DNA of 64,000 bases from Paenibacillus sp. V4I7 (GTDB lineage Bacteria; Bacillota; Bacilli; Paenibacillales; NBRC-103111), in contig NZ_JAUSZD010000002.1 of assembly GCF_030817275.1 (NCBI RefSeq), forward strand, positions 2,976,001 to 3,040,000. Direction: 5' to 3'. The position numbers and the translations under genes were made by a program. A model generated the notes under the pieces. That model did not search any database and had not been told where the DNA came from. It worked only from the letters and a program-made list of their open reading frames with translations. Shown here in pieces: positions 17,061-25,878 of this stretch (positions are counted from its first letter, which is position 1; each line of letters starts with the position of its first letter).

Positions 17061-17459
17061 TTGAACTATTTTATTAATGGACTAGAGATGAATCCCCCTA
17101 CAAACATGAATTTAGTTATGGAAACGGAAAGCAAGAATGGTGCAAAATTTCCGAGGGATTACAAAGAATTTATTGTTCATTATAATGGTGCGGTAGGTAC
17201 CGTGGGAAACACGTATATACACCTGTGGGCAATTGACGAGTTAGAAGAATTAAATGAAGGATATGCCGTCAGAGAATTTGCAGATGGGTTAGTGATATTT
17301 GGTACCGATGGTGGAGGTACAGCGTATGCTTTCGATACAAGGTATGAGGAAACAACAATTGTTGAAGTTCCCTTTATAGGTATGGACCTAGACGAAATAA
17401 CAAAATGCTCTGACACATTTACTGGTTTTCTAGAATACTTAGCTTCCTTAACCGACTAA
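17061..17459 (+). CDS. SMI1/KNR4 (SUKH-1) family protein
   Basis: AAAGGGCGG before TTG 17061 gives 132 residues; a GTG at 17022 lacks a site. The sequence shows the SUKH core: an N-terminal helix (NLVMETESKNGAKFPRDYKE), FIVHYNGAVG, the strand LWAIDELEELNEGY, and the conserved GLVIFGTDGGGTAYAFDTR block. SUKH proteins often neutralise contact-dependent or polymorphic toxins, and are also common orphan genes in Firmicutes. No toxin gene is adjacent. The stop is followed at once by a family-1 element. Confidence 0.82.
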   Translation: MNYFINGLEMNPPTNMNLVMETESKNGAKFPRDYKEFIVHYNGAVGTVGNTYIHLWAIDELEELNEGYAVREFADGLVIFGTDGGGTAYAFDTRYEETTIVEVPFIGMDLDEITKCSDTFTGFLEYLASLTD

Positions 17460-17460
17460 A

Positions 17461-17547
17461 CTCTAACGGAGAACGTTAGTTAAACGCACCATGGAGCAGT
17501 TTGCGATCAGCGGCTGCTCTATTTTCATTAAAGGGCAGGATAGTGGA
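17461..17547. repeat. Family-1 element, complete
   Basis: Hairpin 1 CTCTAACGGAGAACGTTAG, centre GGAGCAG..CTGCTCT, hairpin 3 ATTAAAGGGCAGGATAGT. It starts two bases after the SMI1 stop. Confidence 0.75.
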
Positions 17548-17619
17548 GGAGAATATTTATAAATCACCGAATAACTTATTTGACAGAAAAAAAGCTTTGA
17601 AACTCTTAGAGGTGCAAAT

Positions 17620-17901
17620 ATGGAAATGAAATGGTTAGCATATCGAATCTATCCTGAGCCATTTGGAACCACGTATCAGTATACCGATTTATTGAATAGA
17701 GCTATTGTTGAAGTGTTGTTTGACTACTGTCAGATATTAGAAGCAATGATTTCAAGAGAAGGTTGGAACTTGTTGATTAATTATCATGGTTATCAGGTTT
17801 TATATGAGATAAATGAAAAGAGCAATTGGTTTGACTGCGAAAACCTTGAAGCATTTATCTTTGAAGTTGAAGCACTTATTGACATTTTGCCTCATCTTTA
17901 A
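17620..17901 (+). CDS. Hypothetical protein, 93 aa
   Basis: ATG 17620 follows TAGAGGTGCAAAT. The acidic, aromatic-rich 93-residue product (LAYRIYPEPFGTTYQYTD at the start, then helical to the end) has no membrane segment and no motif I recognise. It lies just after an SMI1/KNR4 gene, so a second immunity-type protein is one possibility, but only position supports that. A family-1 element overlaps its stop. Confidence 0.5.
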   Translation: MEMKWLAYRIYPEPFGTTYQYTDLLNRAIVEVLFDYCQILEAMISREGWNLLINYHGYQVLYEINEKSNWFDCENLEAFIFEVEALIDILPHL

Positions 17902-17974
17902 ACTAACGCAGAACGATAGTGAAGGAGCTTGCCTCGTGGCAGCTCCTTTTTTTAGTTCATTTAAGTAACGGGCA
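17900..17974. repeat. Family-1 element cut by the intron
   Basis: Hairpin 1 AAACTAACGCAGAACGATAG, centre GGAGCTTGCCTCGTGGCAGC (23 bases in all) with T run, then TTAAGTAACGGGCA, where the third hairpin should continue GGATAGT but the intron begins. Confidence 0.75.
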
Positions 17975-19870
17975 GAGCGCGCCTAGCCAAGCTAGGTACA
18001 ACTAACTGATGCAAGTTCAGTCGGGGTAAGGACCAAGCCGCCTCGTAGCTAGCAGGCAGACGTTGGCGAAATCCAACGGCTGAAGCCCTGTGAAAAGTCA
18101 CGAAATATTGTGATGAAGCAAATCTGCAGGCCGTAATAAGTGAATCCTACCGCATCGTGAAACTGAACCCGAAAGGGACAAGAGGGAGCCGAGCCACGTC
18201 TGCCTCGGCGAAGGCCATAGAACGCGCGAAGATCTTGGAACTGCAGCGCAGAAGAACCCTCCGGTGTATGGGGAACGGCATGTAGAGAAAGTTGTATCTG
18301 GAACTAGGGAGACCCTCCCCCGCACGAAGTTTTTTTTTCGTAAACGGTAGACCTATAAGCCCCAAAGGTGAAGTGGCGAGCTGCGGGAAGGGAGTCGGAG
18401 GGGGCCATACTACTGTGGATCCGGTGGACAACATAACCCCCGGGGGAGGGAAGGGCAATACCCCACTTCGTTCGTGGGAATTTGAGGAGGTAAGAGCAAG
18501 TGAATGCCGAACAGACGGCTAACGCCACCAATGAAAACGCTCGACGACTCCAAAATACCCTCTATCTTGCGGCTAAGGCCAACCCTAAGCGCAAGTTTCA
18601 TGCTCTGTACGATAAAATATTCCGGAAAGACGTCCTGCGGGAAGCATGGATGCGGGTGAAAAAGAATCGAGGCAGTGCCGGCGTAGATGGACAAACGATT
18701 GAGTCCATCGTTCAAGAATACGGAGAAGAAACCTTTATCGAGGAAATCAGACAGCAGTTGGCGGATGGGGCATACAAGCCATCCCCTGTGAAGCGGAAAG
18801 AGATACCTAAACCGGACGGGAAAACTCGTCCTTTAGGAATTCCGACGATCCGAGATCGAACTGTGCAGATGGCAACAAAAATGGTGATCGAAGGTATCTT
18901 TGAGGCGGATTTTAAGGATTGCTCTTATGGATTTCGTCCGAAGAGGTCGGCACACTATGCCATCAAATGTATTCGGGATAGTGTCAATAGGGGAATTGTA
19001 AATTGGGTAGTCGACGTAGATATTACGGGCTATTTCGATAACATCTCGCATAGCAAACTAATGAGACTGGTAGAAGAGCGTATCTGTGACAAGCGCATCC
19101 TGAAATTAATTAGGCAATGGCTTGAAGCTGGCGTGATGAAGGAAGGGATTTGGCACAAAACGGAAATCGGAAGTCCGCAGGGCGGAGTGATATCTTCGTT
19201 ACTCGCCAATATCTATCTGAACTACCTTGATACAATTTGGGAAAAGCGGTTTTCTCATCTTGGAAAACTGGTTAGGTATGCTGATGATCTAGTCATTCTA
19301 TGCAGGTTGAAACCGCAGGCACTCGAATCAATTCGAATCCTTAAGTCCATCTTTGGGAAACTGGAACTAACCATAAATACTAGCAAGTCGAAGTTAGTAC
19401 GTCTTTGGAAGAACGAAGACGGGTTTGACTTCCTTGGTTTTCACCATCGAAAAATGCCGTATCTTCATAAAAACGGAGTTATGTATAGGCTTCAAAGTTT
19501 TCCATCAAAGAAAGCGATGAAGAAGATGCGTCTGCGCGTGAAAGAAGAGACGTACCCAAGAGGCCGACTCCGATGGTCACTAAAATTGATGGTGGAAAAA
19601 CTTAATCCGATGATTCAGGGATGGCGTAACTATTACGCTCATCTGGATGTCGATCGGAAGAAGTCCAATGGCTTCCTAGCCAAGGTAGACTGGTACATCC
19701 TTAGGAGAATGAGGCTTTTCTGGAATAAGAAGCACAAGAAGCACAGGCTAATTTGGAGTGAGATGCATCTGCTGCTTCAGCGTTCAGGCTTGAAAACTGT
19801 AAGTACATCATGGGAAATCCGTACTGCCCTGGGTGAAGAACTGTGTATGTTCAAGTATTAACCTCCAACC
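17975..19870 (+). mobile_element. Group II intron, 3' end missing
   Basis: About 525 bases of structured RNA (starting near GAGCGCGCCTAGCC, with exon-recognition-rich domain I features such as the GUGAAAAG and GAAACUGAACCCGAAAGGGA stretches) precede the maturase gene in domain IV. Nothing resembling domain V (the conserved AGC / GAAA / CGU hairpin) or domain VI follows the stop at 19861, and the family-1 target sequence does not resume. The intron is therefore truncated and could not splice on its own. Small open frames in the RNA part are not genes. Confidence 0.8.
18500..19861 (+). CDS. ltrA: Group II intron reverse transcriptase/maturase
   Basis: 453 residues from GTG 18500 after GGAGGTAAGAGCAA. 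Reverse-transcriptase blocks appear in order: NRGSAGVDGQTI, RPLGIPTIRDRTVQ, SYGFRPKRSAHYAI, VDVDITGYFDNISH, GSPQGGVISSLLANIYLN, and the catalytic YADD at residues 260-263. A maturase domain follows (LKLMVEKLNPMIQGWRNYYA, then RRMRLFWNKKHKKHR). No HNH endonuclease domain. The protein promotes splicing and retrohoming of its own intron and appears intact, though its intron lacks the 3' domains. It might still act on related introns elsewhere. Confidence 0.92.
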   Translation: MNAEQTANATNENARRLQNTLYLAAKANPKRKFHALYDKIFRKDVLREAWMRVKKNRGSAGVDGQTIESIVQEYGEETFIEEIRQQLADGAYKPSPVKRKEIPKPDGKTRPLGIPTIRDRTVQMATKMVIEGIFEADFKDCSYGFRPKRSAHYAIKCIRDSVNRGIVNWVVDVDITGYFDNISHSKLMRLVEERICDKRILKLIRQWLEAGVMKEGIWHKTEIGSPQGGVISSLLANIYLNYLDTIWEKRFSHLGKLVRYADDLVILCRLKPQALESIRILKSIFGKLELTINTSKSKLVRLWKNEDGFDFLGFHHRKMPYLHKNGVMYRLQSFPSKKAMKKMRLRVKEETYPRGRLRWSLKLMVEKLNPMIQGWRNYYAHLDVDRKKSNGFLAKVDWYILRRMRLFWNKKHKKHRLIWSEMHLLLQRSGLKTVSTSWEIRTALGEELCMFKY

Positions 19871-19948
19871 AAAATATTTGACAAATTAATCATAATTTAA
19901 GCCAACGACAATGTTTCATTATTAGTATATCATTGGTTTTGTGGAAAA

Positions 19949-20003
19949 GAAAACGTTTAACTGAGAAAAGAAAACGTTTTTCTGCGAAAATCAAACGATT
20001 TTC
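19949..20003 (+). promoter_or_regulatory. Three phased operators upstream of fructan operon
   Basis: GAAAACGTTTA (19949-19959), GAAAACGTTTTTC (19970-19982) and GAAAATC-AAAC-GATTTTC (19986-20003) have centres 20-21 bp apart, two helical turns. Sequences of this kind (central CG, A/T-rich dyad) bind LacI/CcpA-family proteins. The position ahead of the sugar ABC operon fits a fructan- or sucrose-responsive repressor or catabolite control. No LacI gene is in the window. Confidence 0.6.
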
Positions 20004-20118
20004 GAGAAACACAATTTTGGATAATCTTTTCTGTTTACTTGGGGGGATTGCCTGGGGATATTTGAGGGTATTGGAAAGCATAATGACAAAACAAATGAAA
20101 ATGATGGAGGAACTTACT

Positions 20119-20172
20119 ATGAACGCTTGGCAACCTAATAGTCCTTTAGGGGGACTACCATTTGTTAAATAA
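20119..20172 (+). CDS. Possible 17-aa leader peptide
   Basis: ATG 20119 follows GGAGG at 20106-20110. The frame encodes MNAWQPNSPLGGLPFVK, then stops 20 bases before the solute-binding protein start. TAGTCC..GGACTA inside it can form a hairpin. Small, so possibly chance. Confidence 0.3.
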   Translation: MNAWQPNSPLGGLPFVK

Positions 20173-20192
20173 TAATGAGGGGGTAACTTTTT

Positions 20193-21572
20193 ATGAAATT
20201 AAAAGGTAAATTATTATCTGGTGTTCTTGTACTATGCATGTCTTTTTCAGCGATTTTGGTTGGATGTTCTAGTAATGAAAAGAACCCTGAAAGCTCTGCG
20301 TCCAATAAAGGACAACAAACTTCTGAGAAAGGAGCGTCTAACTCGTCGGATAAATCCATTACGGTTCTGGTTGAGGGAGGAAGTCCGGCTAATACGGTCG
20401 CCACCCAGACGGCGGAAGAATTCAAACAAAAAACCGGATATGATGTGAAAATTGAGACGGTTCCCTACATCGGTGTCTACGACAAATTAAACATAGAAAT
20501 GAAAACGAATTCAGGAGCGTATGATGTCGCCACGATTGATATCCTGTGGTTTCCTGCTCTTGCTAAAAACTTGGTAGCCATGGATGACATCATGACGGAC
20601 GAGGTCAAAAATGATTTTGTGCCAAATGTAGTCGACGGCGGTAAAGTAAACGGTAAGATTTTGGGTATGCCGCTGTGGACGAATTCAAAAATTTTATTGT
20701 ATCGAACGGATCTGTTTAATGATCCGAAGGAGCAAGAGGCATTTAAGGCTAAATATGGATATGATTTGAAGCCGCCTACGAATTGGCAGCAATACAGGGA
20801 TGTCGCTAAGTTCTTTACTCGTGATACAGATAATGATGGGAAAATTGAACAATATGGTACAGGCATATTAGGAATGAATAACGGTGATTCGGTTGCCAGT
20901 TGGTTGGACCATGCAGCGCAAGCAGGAGCCAAACCGCTCGTTGTAGGCAAAGATAATAAAGCCTTAGTTAACTCGGAGCCATATGTAAAAGCGCTAGAAT
21001 TTGAAACAAAGATTTTGCGGGAAGATAAATCTGCGCCAGAAGGTGCTCTGAACATGGCCTCTTCTGAAATTTCTGAAATGTTTTGGAATGGAAAAATGGC
21101 GATGATGTTAGAGTGGGCTCATTTCTTTATCCCTTCTAACGATCCAGGTAAATCGAAAGTAGCGGGGAAAGTGGGAGCGGCGCCAATGATAGCCGGAGAT
21201 TCCGGGGTAGGAGTAGTCCCTGGGCCTTGGTATCAAGTGATCCCGAGCACGTCCACAAAACAAGATATCGCCAAACAATACGTGAAATTTATTTATGAAA
21301 AAAATGAATTGTTTATGAAAGCATTAGGAGTGGCTGCACGAAAATCGGTCTTTGAGAATTACGGCCAAAAACCTGAATATGCACACTTGAAAGCGCTTGA
21401 AACTACACTGGCTGCCAGTCAGACACAGAATCGTCCAATATTGCCTCATTGGAACGAAATCGAAAATGAAGCATTAGTCACTGCGATTCAAGTAGCTCTC
21501 TCAGGAAAGGAAACACCGCAAGCAGCATTAAACAGAGCAGCAGCAATAATTAACGAGATACAAGGCAGATAA
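20193..21572 (+). CDS. Sugar ABC transporter, solute-binding lipoprotein
   Basis: 459 residues; GAGGGGGTAAC precedes the ATG. A lipoprotein signal peptide ends at LVGC (Cys25), so the protein is anchored outside the membrane. The rest is an extracellular solute-binding protein of family 1, the MalE type, with EEFKQKTGYDVKIETVPYIG, then DVATIDILWFPALAKN and a C-terminal ATEM-like helical region. It should deliver an oligosaccharide to the two permeases encoded downstream. Context (GH32, GH91) suggests a fructooligosaccharide or difructose anhydride. No ATPase gene is nearby; MsmX-type shared ATPases normally serve such importers. Confidence 0.9.
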   Translation: MKLKGKLLSGVLVLCMSFSAILVGCSSNEKNPESSASNKGQQTSEKGASNSSDKSITVLVEGGSPANTVATQTAEEFKQKTGYDVKIETVPYIGVYDKLNIEMKTNSGAYDVATIDILWFPALAKNLVAMDDIMTDEVKNDFVPNVVDGGKVNGKILGMPLWTNSKILLYRTDLFNDPKEQEAFKAKYGYDLKPPTNWQQYRDVAKFFTRDTDNDGKIEQYGTGILGMNNGDSVASWLDHAAQAGAKPLVVGKDNKALVNSEPYVKALEFETKILREDKSAPEGALNMASSEISEMFWNGKMAMMLEWAHFFIPSNDPGKSKVAGKVGAAPMIAGDSGVGVVPGPWYQVIPSTSTKQDIAKQYVKFIYEKNELFMKALGVAARKSVFENYGQKPEYAHLKALETTLAASQTQNRPILPHWNEIENEALVTAIQVALSGKETPQAALNRAAAIINEIQGR

Positions 21573-21581
21573 GCGGAATAA

Positions 21582-21607
21582 GGGGCTGAGGTTCAAGCCC
21601 CTTTTTT
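21582..21607 (+). terminator. Internal terminator after binding-protein gene
   Basis: GGGGCT-GAGGTTCA-AGCCCC plus T run, 10 bases after the stop. Partial termination here would give more binding protein than permease, a common design in sugar importers. Confidence 0.8.
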
Positions 21608-21641
21608 AACCGCATTCAATTCTCGCAGAAGGATGATGGAT

Positions 21642-22523
21642 ATGTCTTCAAGGGATCAGAAGCTTTCTTTCCTATTTTTTTTACCGGCTTTCGTTTTCAT
21701 GATCTTGTTTTTTGTTTATCCGATGCTGTTGCTTTTTAAAGACAGTTTTTTTGACGATGACGACCCTTCCAAATTTATAGGTTTACAGCATTATACGAAG
21801 GCACTTACTTCGGATACCTTCTATCAATCCTTGTCTAATACGATCGAATATGTGATTGGTGCAGTAGCCATTGAGTTGATATTGGGCATGATCCTTGCGC
21901 TTTTGCTGAGTACAGGGTTTAAAGGCGCCAACATCATTCGTACTTTACTATTGAGTCCGTTAATGATCTCGCCTTTAGTTTGCGGGTTAATATGGAAGTT
22001 TATGTTGAACGACCAATTTGGCATTTTAAATGTCATTTTATACAAAATCGGTTTGATCAAGAATCCTCAAAGTATCTTATGGTTATCTGACAGCAAGTAC
22101 GCGTTAATCTCCTGTATGATTGCCGACGTATGGCTTACCACACCCTTTATGATGTTGATATTATTAGCGGGTATACAAGGAATTCCTGAAAGTTTATATG
22201 AAGCGGCGCGCATTGACGGAGCCAATAAGTTTCAGAACTTCTTGCATATCACGCTGCCGAGTTTAAAACCGGTCATTGTCGTTGCCGTTATCATACGTAT
22301 TATTGATGCCGCAAAATCATTTGACATTATTTGGGTTATGACACAAGGTGGTCCTAGCGGATCCTCTTCGTTAGTAAGTACATTAATTTACAAATCGGTA
22401 GCCAGATACAATCAAGAAGGTTATGCAAGCGCAATGGCTGTAATCTTTATGATTATTTTGCTGGCAATCTGTTCATTCTTTTTTAAACAATTCTGGAATC
22501 CAAATAAGAAAGCGGTTCGATAG
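21642..22523 (+). CDS. Sugar ABC transporter permease (MalF type)
   Basis: AGAAGGA at 21628-21634 favours ATG 21642 (293 residues) over two earlier ATGs. About six membrane helices; the ATPase-contacting EAA loop reads EAARIDGANKFQNFLHITLP. First helix LSFLFFLPAFVFMILFFVYP is typical of the family. It forms a heterodimer with the next gene product, which starts 16 bases later. Confidence 0.9.
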   Translation: MSSRDQKLSFLFFLPAFVFMILFFVYPMLLLFKDSFFDDDDPSKFIGLQHYTKALTSDTFYQSLSNTIEYVIGAVAIELILGMILALLLSTGFKGANIIRTLLLSPLMISPLVCGLIWKFMLNDQFGILNVILYKIGLIKNPQSILWLSDSKYALISCMIADVWLTTPFMMLILLAGIQGIPESLYEAARIDGANKFQNFLHITLPSLKPVIVVAVIIRIIDAAKSFDIIWVMTQGGPSGSSSLVSTLIYKSVARYNQEGYASAMAVIFMIILLAICSFFFKQFWNPNKKAVR

Positions 22524-22539
22524 AAAGGAGATCAGCAAG

Positions 22540-23385
22540 ATGGTTATAACCATGAGTAGACAAAAATCCAGAGTTGCCGGGTTATTTGCCCTCATCATCT
22601 CATGTATCTTTTTGATAGTTACTTTATTCCCTTATGCGTACCTTGTGTTGTCTTCATTGAAACCGCCAAGGGAAGTGATCTCCACAAACCCGTCGTTGTT
22701 GCCTTCTGTATTTACTTTAGCCAATTATAATGCCCTGTTTCATCAACTGACCATCGGCAAATATTTTGTTAACAGTCTTTTAACCGCATTGGCAGGTACA
22801 TTGTTGAGTGTTTTTCTGGGATCATTAGCTGCTTATGGCTTAACCAGGTTTTCATCAAAACTCGGGAATATGTTTCTGTTGTTTACTTTAGTGGTTCGCA
22901 TGACGCCTCTGATCAGCGTTGCAATACCCATGTACCGTATTATTGGGCAATTAGGTTTAATGGATACAAAAATAGCACTTGTATTAGTCTACACCAGCAT
23001 TAACATACCGTTTGTCATTTGGATGATGATTGGTTTTTTCGACAATTTGCCCAAAGAGCTTGATGAATCCGGGCGTGTCGACGGATGCGGGATGTTTGGA
23101 ACATTTATGCGTATTATTTTGCCGATCTCGCTGCCTGGATTAGCAACTACCGCAATTTTTAGCTTTATGCTTTCTTGGAATGATTTCTTGTTCGCATTAC
23201 TTTTAACAAGCACTTCGGCTAAGACGGTGCCAGTGGGAATTTCAGAGTTTTTAACAGCATACGGTTTGGATCTAGGCCCCATGACGGCTGCGGCGACCCT
23301 ATTTAGTGTGCCTGTCATGCTGTTTTCATTCGTCATGCAGAAATACATTGTTAGCGGAATGACGATGGGTGCCGTTAAAGAATAG
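22540..23385 (+). CDS. Sugar ABC transporter permease (MalG type)
   Basis: 281 residues from ATG 22540, with GAAAGGAG upstream. Six predicted membrane helices. The EAA loop is DESGRVDGCGMFGTFMRIIL, slightly unusual in having a Ser-Gly in place of the common AA. The C-terminus (KYIVSGMTMGAVKE) is typical of MalG-like carbohydrate permeases. Same operon as the MalF-type gene; GH32 follows after 37 bases. Confidence 0.9.
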   Translation: MVITMSRQKSRVAGLFALIISCIFLIVTLFPYAYLVLSSLKPPREVISTNPSLLPSVFTLANYNALFHQLTIGKYFVNSLLTALAGTLLSVFLGSLAAYGLTRFSSKLGNMFLLFTLVVRMTPLISVAIPMYRIIGQLGLMDTKIALVLVYTSINIPFVIWMMIGFFDNLPKELDESGRVDGCGMFGTFMRIILPISLPGLATTAIFSFMLSWNDFLFALLLTSTSAKTVPVGISEFLTAYGLDLGPMTAAATLFSVPVMLFSFVMQKYIVSGMTMGAVKE

Positions 23386-23422
23386 AGACTAAATACTGCA
23401 AAAAAGAGTGGAGGAAAGACGG

Positions 23423-24919
23423 ATGCTTTACGATCACCATACGTTTCATAATCTTATGCTGGCTAAAGCCGAACAATCGGCTGCAAATATGAATGACCAT
23501 GTGGGTAAAGACCCATTGCGCTTAAAATTTCATTTTATGCCGCCTGCTTATTGGATGAACGATCCTAACGGACTCATCTATTATCGCGGAGAATATCATA
23601 TGTTTTACCAGTTTCACCCGTATTCGGCCGAGTGGGGGCCGATGCATTGGGGCCATGCAAAAAGTAAAGATTTGGTTCACTGGGAACACCTTCCTATTGC
23701 ACTTGCGCCAAGTGAAGTCTATGATCTTGACCAAAAAGGCGGATGTTTTTCCGGAAGCGCCGTCGATGACAACGGGATATTGACTTTGATCTACACCGGC
23801 ACGATTATGAAGGAAGGGCGTGTCATTCAAACCCAATGTTTAGCTTCCAGTACCGATAGCGTGACATTTCAAAAATATGTAGGAAATCCGGTTATCTCTG
23901 TTCCTCCAGAAGGGAGTTCCTCTGATTTCAGGGATCCGAAAGTATGGAAACACGAAGATAAATGGTATATGGTCGTAGGTTCAAGTAAAGATGGAAAAGG
24001 AAGAGCTTTGCTTTATCGCTCGAATGACCTGTATGTATGGGAGTATGTAAGTGTATTGGCTGAGAGTGACGGTACGATGGGTACGATGTGGGAATGTCCG
24101 GATATTTTTCAGCTTGGCGATCGTTATGTACTAATGTTCTCCCCAATGGGAATGGGTGAAAAAAAAGCGAGTTATTTAACTGGTTCATTAGATTATAGTA
24201 GTGGGAAATTTACTTGGGATTATTGTGGAGAAGTGGATTGCGGGTTCGAGTACTATGCTCCTCAATCTTTCCTTGATGATAATGGAAGACGAATTATTAT
24301 AGGTTGGTTGAACGCTTGGGATTGGATGCCGTGGTTTAAGTCGTTCGGTCCGACAAAAGCAAACTGGTGCGGGGCCATGTCTCTTCCGAGAAAGGTTGAA
24401 TTGGATACAGGCGGACGTTTGAAGTTTCTTCCGGTTGAACAATTGCAAACTTTGCGTAAAGAGCATTACGTAGTAGAGAATGTGTTGGTTGAGGAAGGAC
24501 GAAGACCCGTTCCCAAAGAAATGAATGGCGATTGTTTGGAGATCATGGTGAAGTTTTCATTGGAAGATTGCGATGCGGAAGAATTCGGATTGCGATTGAG
24601 ATGTTCTGAAGACGGTAAAGAAACCTTGATATCCTACGATGTCAACTCCAAGGTACTCCGGTTTGATAGATCCCGTTCAGATTCGTTTAGTGAAGGCGTG
24701 CGAACGTGCACGCTCGAGACAACGGCTAATGGTTTGGTAGCATTGCAAATTTTTGTTGATACTACATGTATAGAAATCTATGCAAATGAAGGGCGCTCCG
24801 TGATGTCAAACAATATCTATCCTGATCCAGCGAGTACGGGGATTGATATTTTTTGCCGTGGAGGAAAGGTTAAAATGCTTTCATTAAACGTTTGGAAACT
24901 CGAATCGATTTGGCGGTGA
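23423..24919 (+). CDS. GH32 beta-fructosidase
   Basis: GGAGGAAAG before ATG 23423 gives 498 residues. The five-blade propeller carries all three GH32 carboxylates: nucleophile Asp47 in WMNDPNG, transition-state Asp171 in FRDPKVW and acid/base Glu224 in ECPD. The C-terminal beta-sandwich ends with DTTCIEIYANEGRSV. No signal peptide, so it works in the cytoplasm on imported fructosides (sucrose, inulobiose, kestoses, or difructose anhydride III). GH32 also includes DFA III hydrolases; with a GH91 gene next door that specificity deserves testing. Last intact gene of the ABC operon. Confidence 0.92.
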   Translation: MLYDHHTFHNLMLAKAEQSAANMNDHVGKDPLRLKFHFMPPAYWMNDPNGLIYYRGEYHMFYQFHPYSAEWGPMHWGHAKSKDLVHWEHLPIALAPSEVYDLDQKGGCFSGSAVDDNGILTLIYTGTIMKEGRVIQTQCLASSTDSVTFQKYVGNPVISVPPEGSSSDFRDPKVWKHEDKWYMVVGSSKDGKGRALLYRSNDLYVWEYVSVLAESDGTMGTMWECPDIFQLGDRYVLMFSPMGMGEKKASYLTGSLDYSSGKFTWDYCGEVDCGFEYYAPQSFLDDNGRRIIIGWLNAWDWMPWFKSFGPTKANWCGAMSLPRKVELDTGGRLKFLPVEQLQTLRKEHYVVENVLVEEGRRPVPKEMNGDCLEIMVKFSLEDCDAEEFGLRLRCSEDGKETLISYDVNSKVLRFDRSRSDSFSEGVRTCTLETTANGLVALQIFVDTTCIEIYANEGRSVMSNNIYPDPASTGIDIFCRGGKVKMLSLNVWKLESIWR

Positions 24920-24994
24920 TCATAAGTAGTATGATGTGTATGGAATTCTTCTGATCCCAATGTGAGACAGCTTTTATGGGATGTTAGCGAACAC

Positions 24995-25215
24995 CTAACT
25001 TTTTGTACGGTAGAAGGATGGGGTTGTTCCTTCTACCATTTTAAAAAATCTGCTGCTGAATGCATGAATGCTTGGAAAGCCCATCTTCTCGGCGATGATG
25101 GTAAGCGGGTCGGTGGTAAATTGGATCAAATGGCGTGCTGCATGCACACGCATGGTATTGAATCGGACTCATACTAAACGCTTTTTGAAAGAGACGAACC
25201 AAGTAATGTTTGCTA
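24995..25215 (-). pseudogene. AraC-family regulator, DNA-binding remnant
   Basis: Minus-strand reading: LVRLFQKAFSMSPIQY, a frame shift, then ARHLIQFTTDPLTIIAEKMG, FPSIHAFSSRFFKMV and GTTPSFYRTKS before a stop at 24995. This is the second half of an AraC DNA-binding domain with its normal C-terminus. The sensor domain and first recognition helix are lost. It was probably the regulator of the fructan genes. Confidence 0.75.
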
Positions 25216-25346
25216 ATTTAGATGGCCGTGTAATCTTTGTGGAAACTGGTTACAGCCGGATTTAATAAAGCTGCAAGCCGAAGGCGTTCAAACCCGGATT
25301 TTCGTCTGCTTCGAACGGCCATTGATGCACCGAAGAAAAATACTTA

Positions 25347-25556
25347 CACACTTTTGGCGGAGGCGTTATGCAACAGAAGCAACTGCTTCCGATGATACGA
25401 ACCGAGGTGCAGAGAAATTTAAACGGATACGTTAGTGCGGAAGCCATTCTTACGAATATCGATAAATACATCCTTCCTCCGGGATTAGGGGATAATGCCG
25501 GACTGTGCGGGGCGTTGGCGCTTGGTTTGAAGGCGTTGAAAACATCTAATGAATAA
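25347..25556 (+). pseudogene. ROK-family fructokinase, C-terminal remnant
   Basis: About 69 residues: FGGGVMQQKQLLPMIRTEVQ, then LNGYVSAEAILTNIDKYI and PPGLGDNAGLCGALALGLKAL. This is the conserved end of ROK fructokinases. The N-terminal ATP site is gone. Fructokinase would have phosphorylated fructose released by GH32, so the locus has lost that local step. Confidence 0.8.
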
Positions 25557-25622
25557 ACCGAAGGGCCTATTGTTTCTGTGAAAGTAAGAAAATCGCCTCA
25601 TCCTGCCTTCTTGGCAAGGATA

Positions 25623-25781
25623 TTAGCGATCTTTTTGACCATATAAGAATTTATAACTTTCCGAGTCTACGGAATCGACCAATAAACCGAAACGTTCTTC
25701 CAAGGATAGTTCATTCATTCGTGGATCTTGAAGCTGCCGTAAGTAAGCGTCGGCTAGGCCCTGCAAGCGCAGTTTGCGTAG
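25623..25781 (-). pseudogene. istB: IS21 helper ATPase IstB, N-terminal remnant
   Basis: Minus-strand frame reads LRKLRLQGLADAYLRQLQDP, then MNELSLEERFGLLVDSV, then a stop at 25623-25625. This is the IstB N-terminal segment; the AAA+ domain is missing. Confidence 0.65.
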
Positions 25782-25878
25782 GCAGGAAAAGCACGAATTC
25801 GTAAGGTTTTACTTCCAGCTATATCAAGGAAAAAGTAGTTTATGAACAAACACACTAAATTGATAGGAGAATTTATTT

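Noticed and set aside
18098..18715. Several 75-103 aa frames on both strands
   Set aside because: They lie in the structured RNA of the group II intron or antisense to the maturase start.
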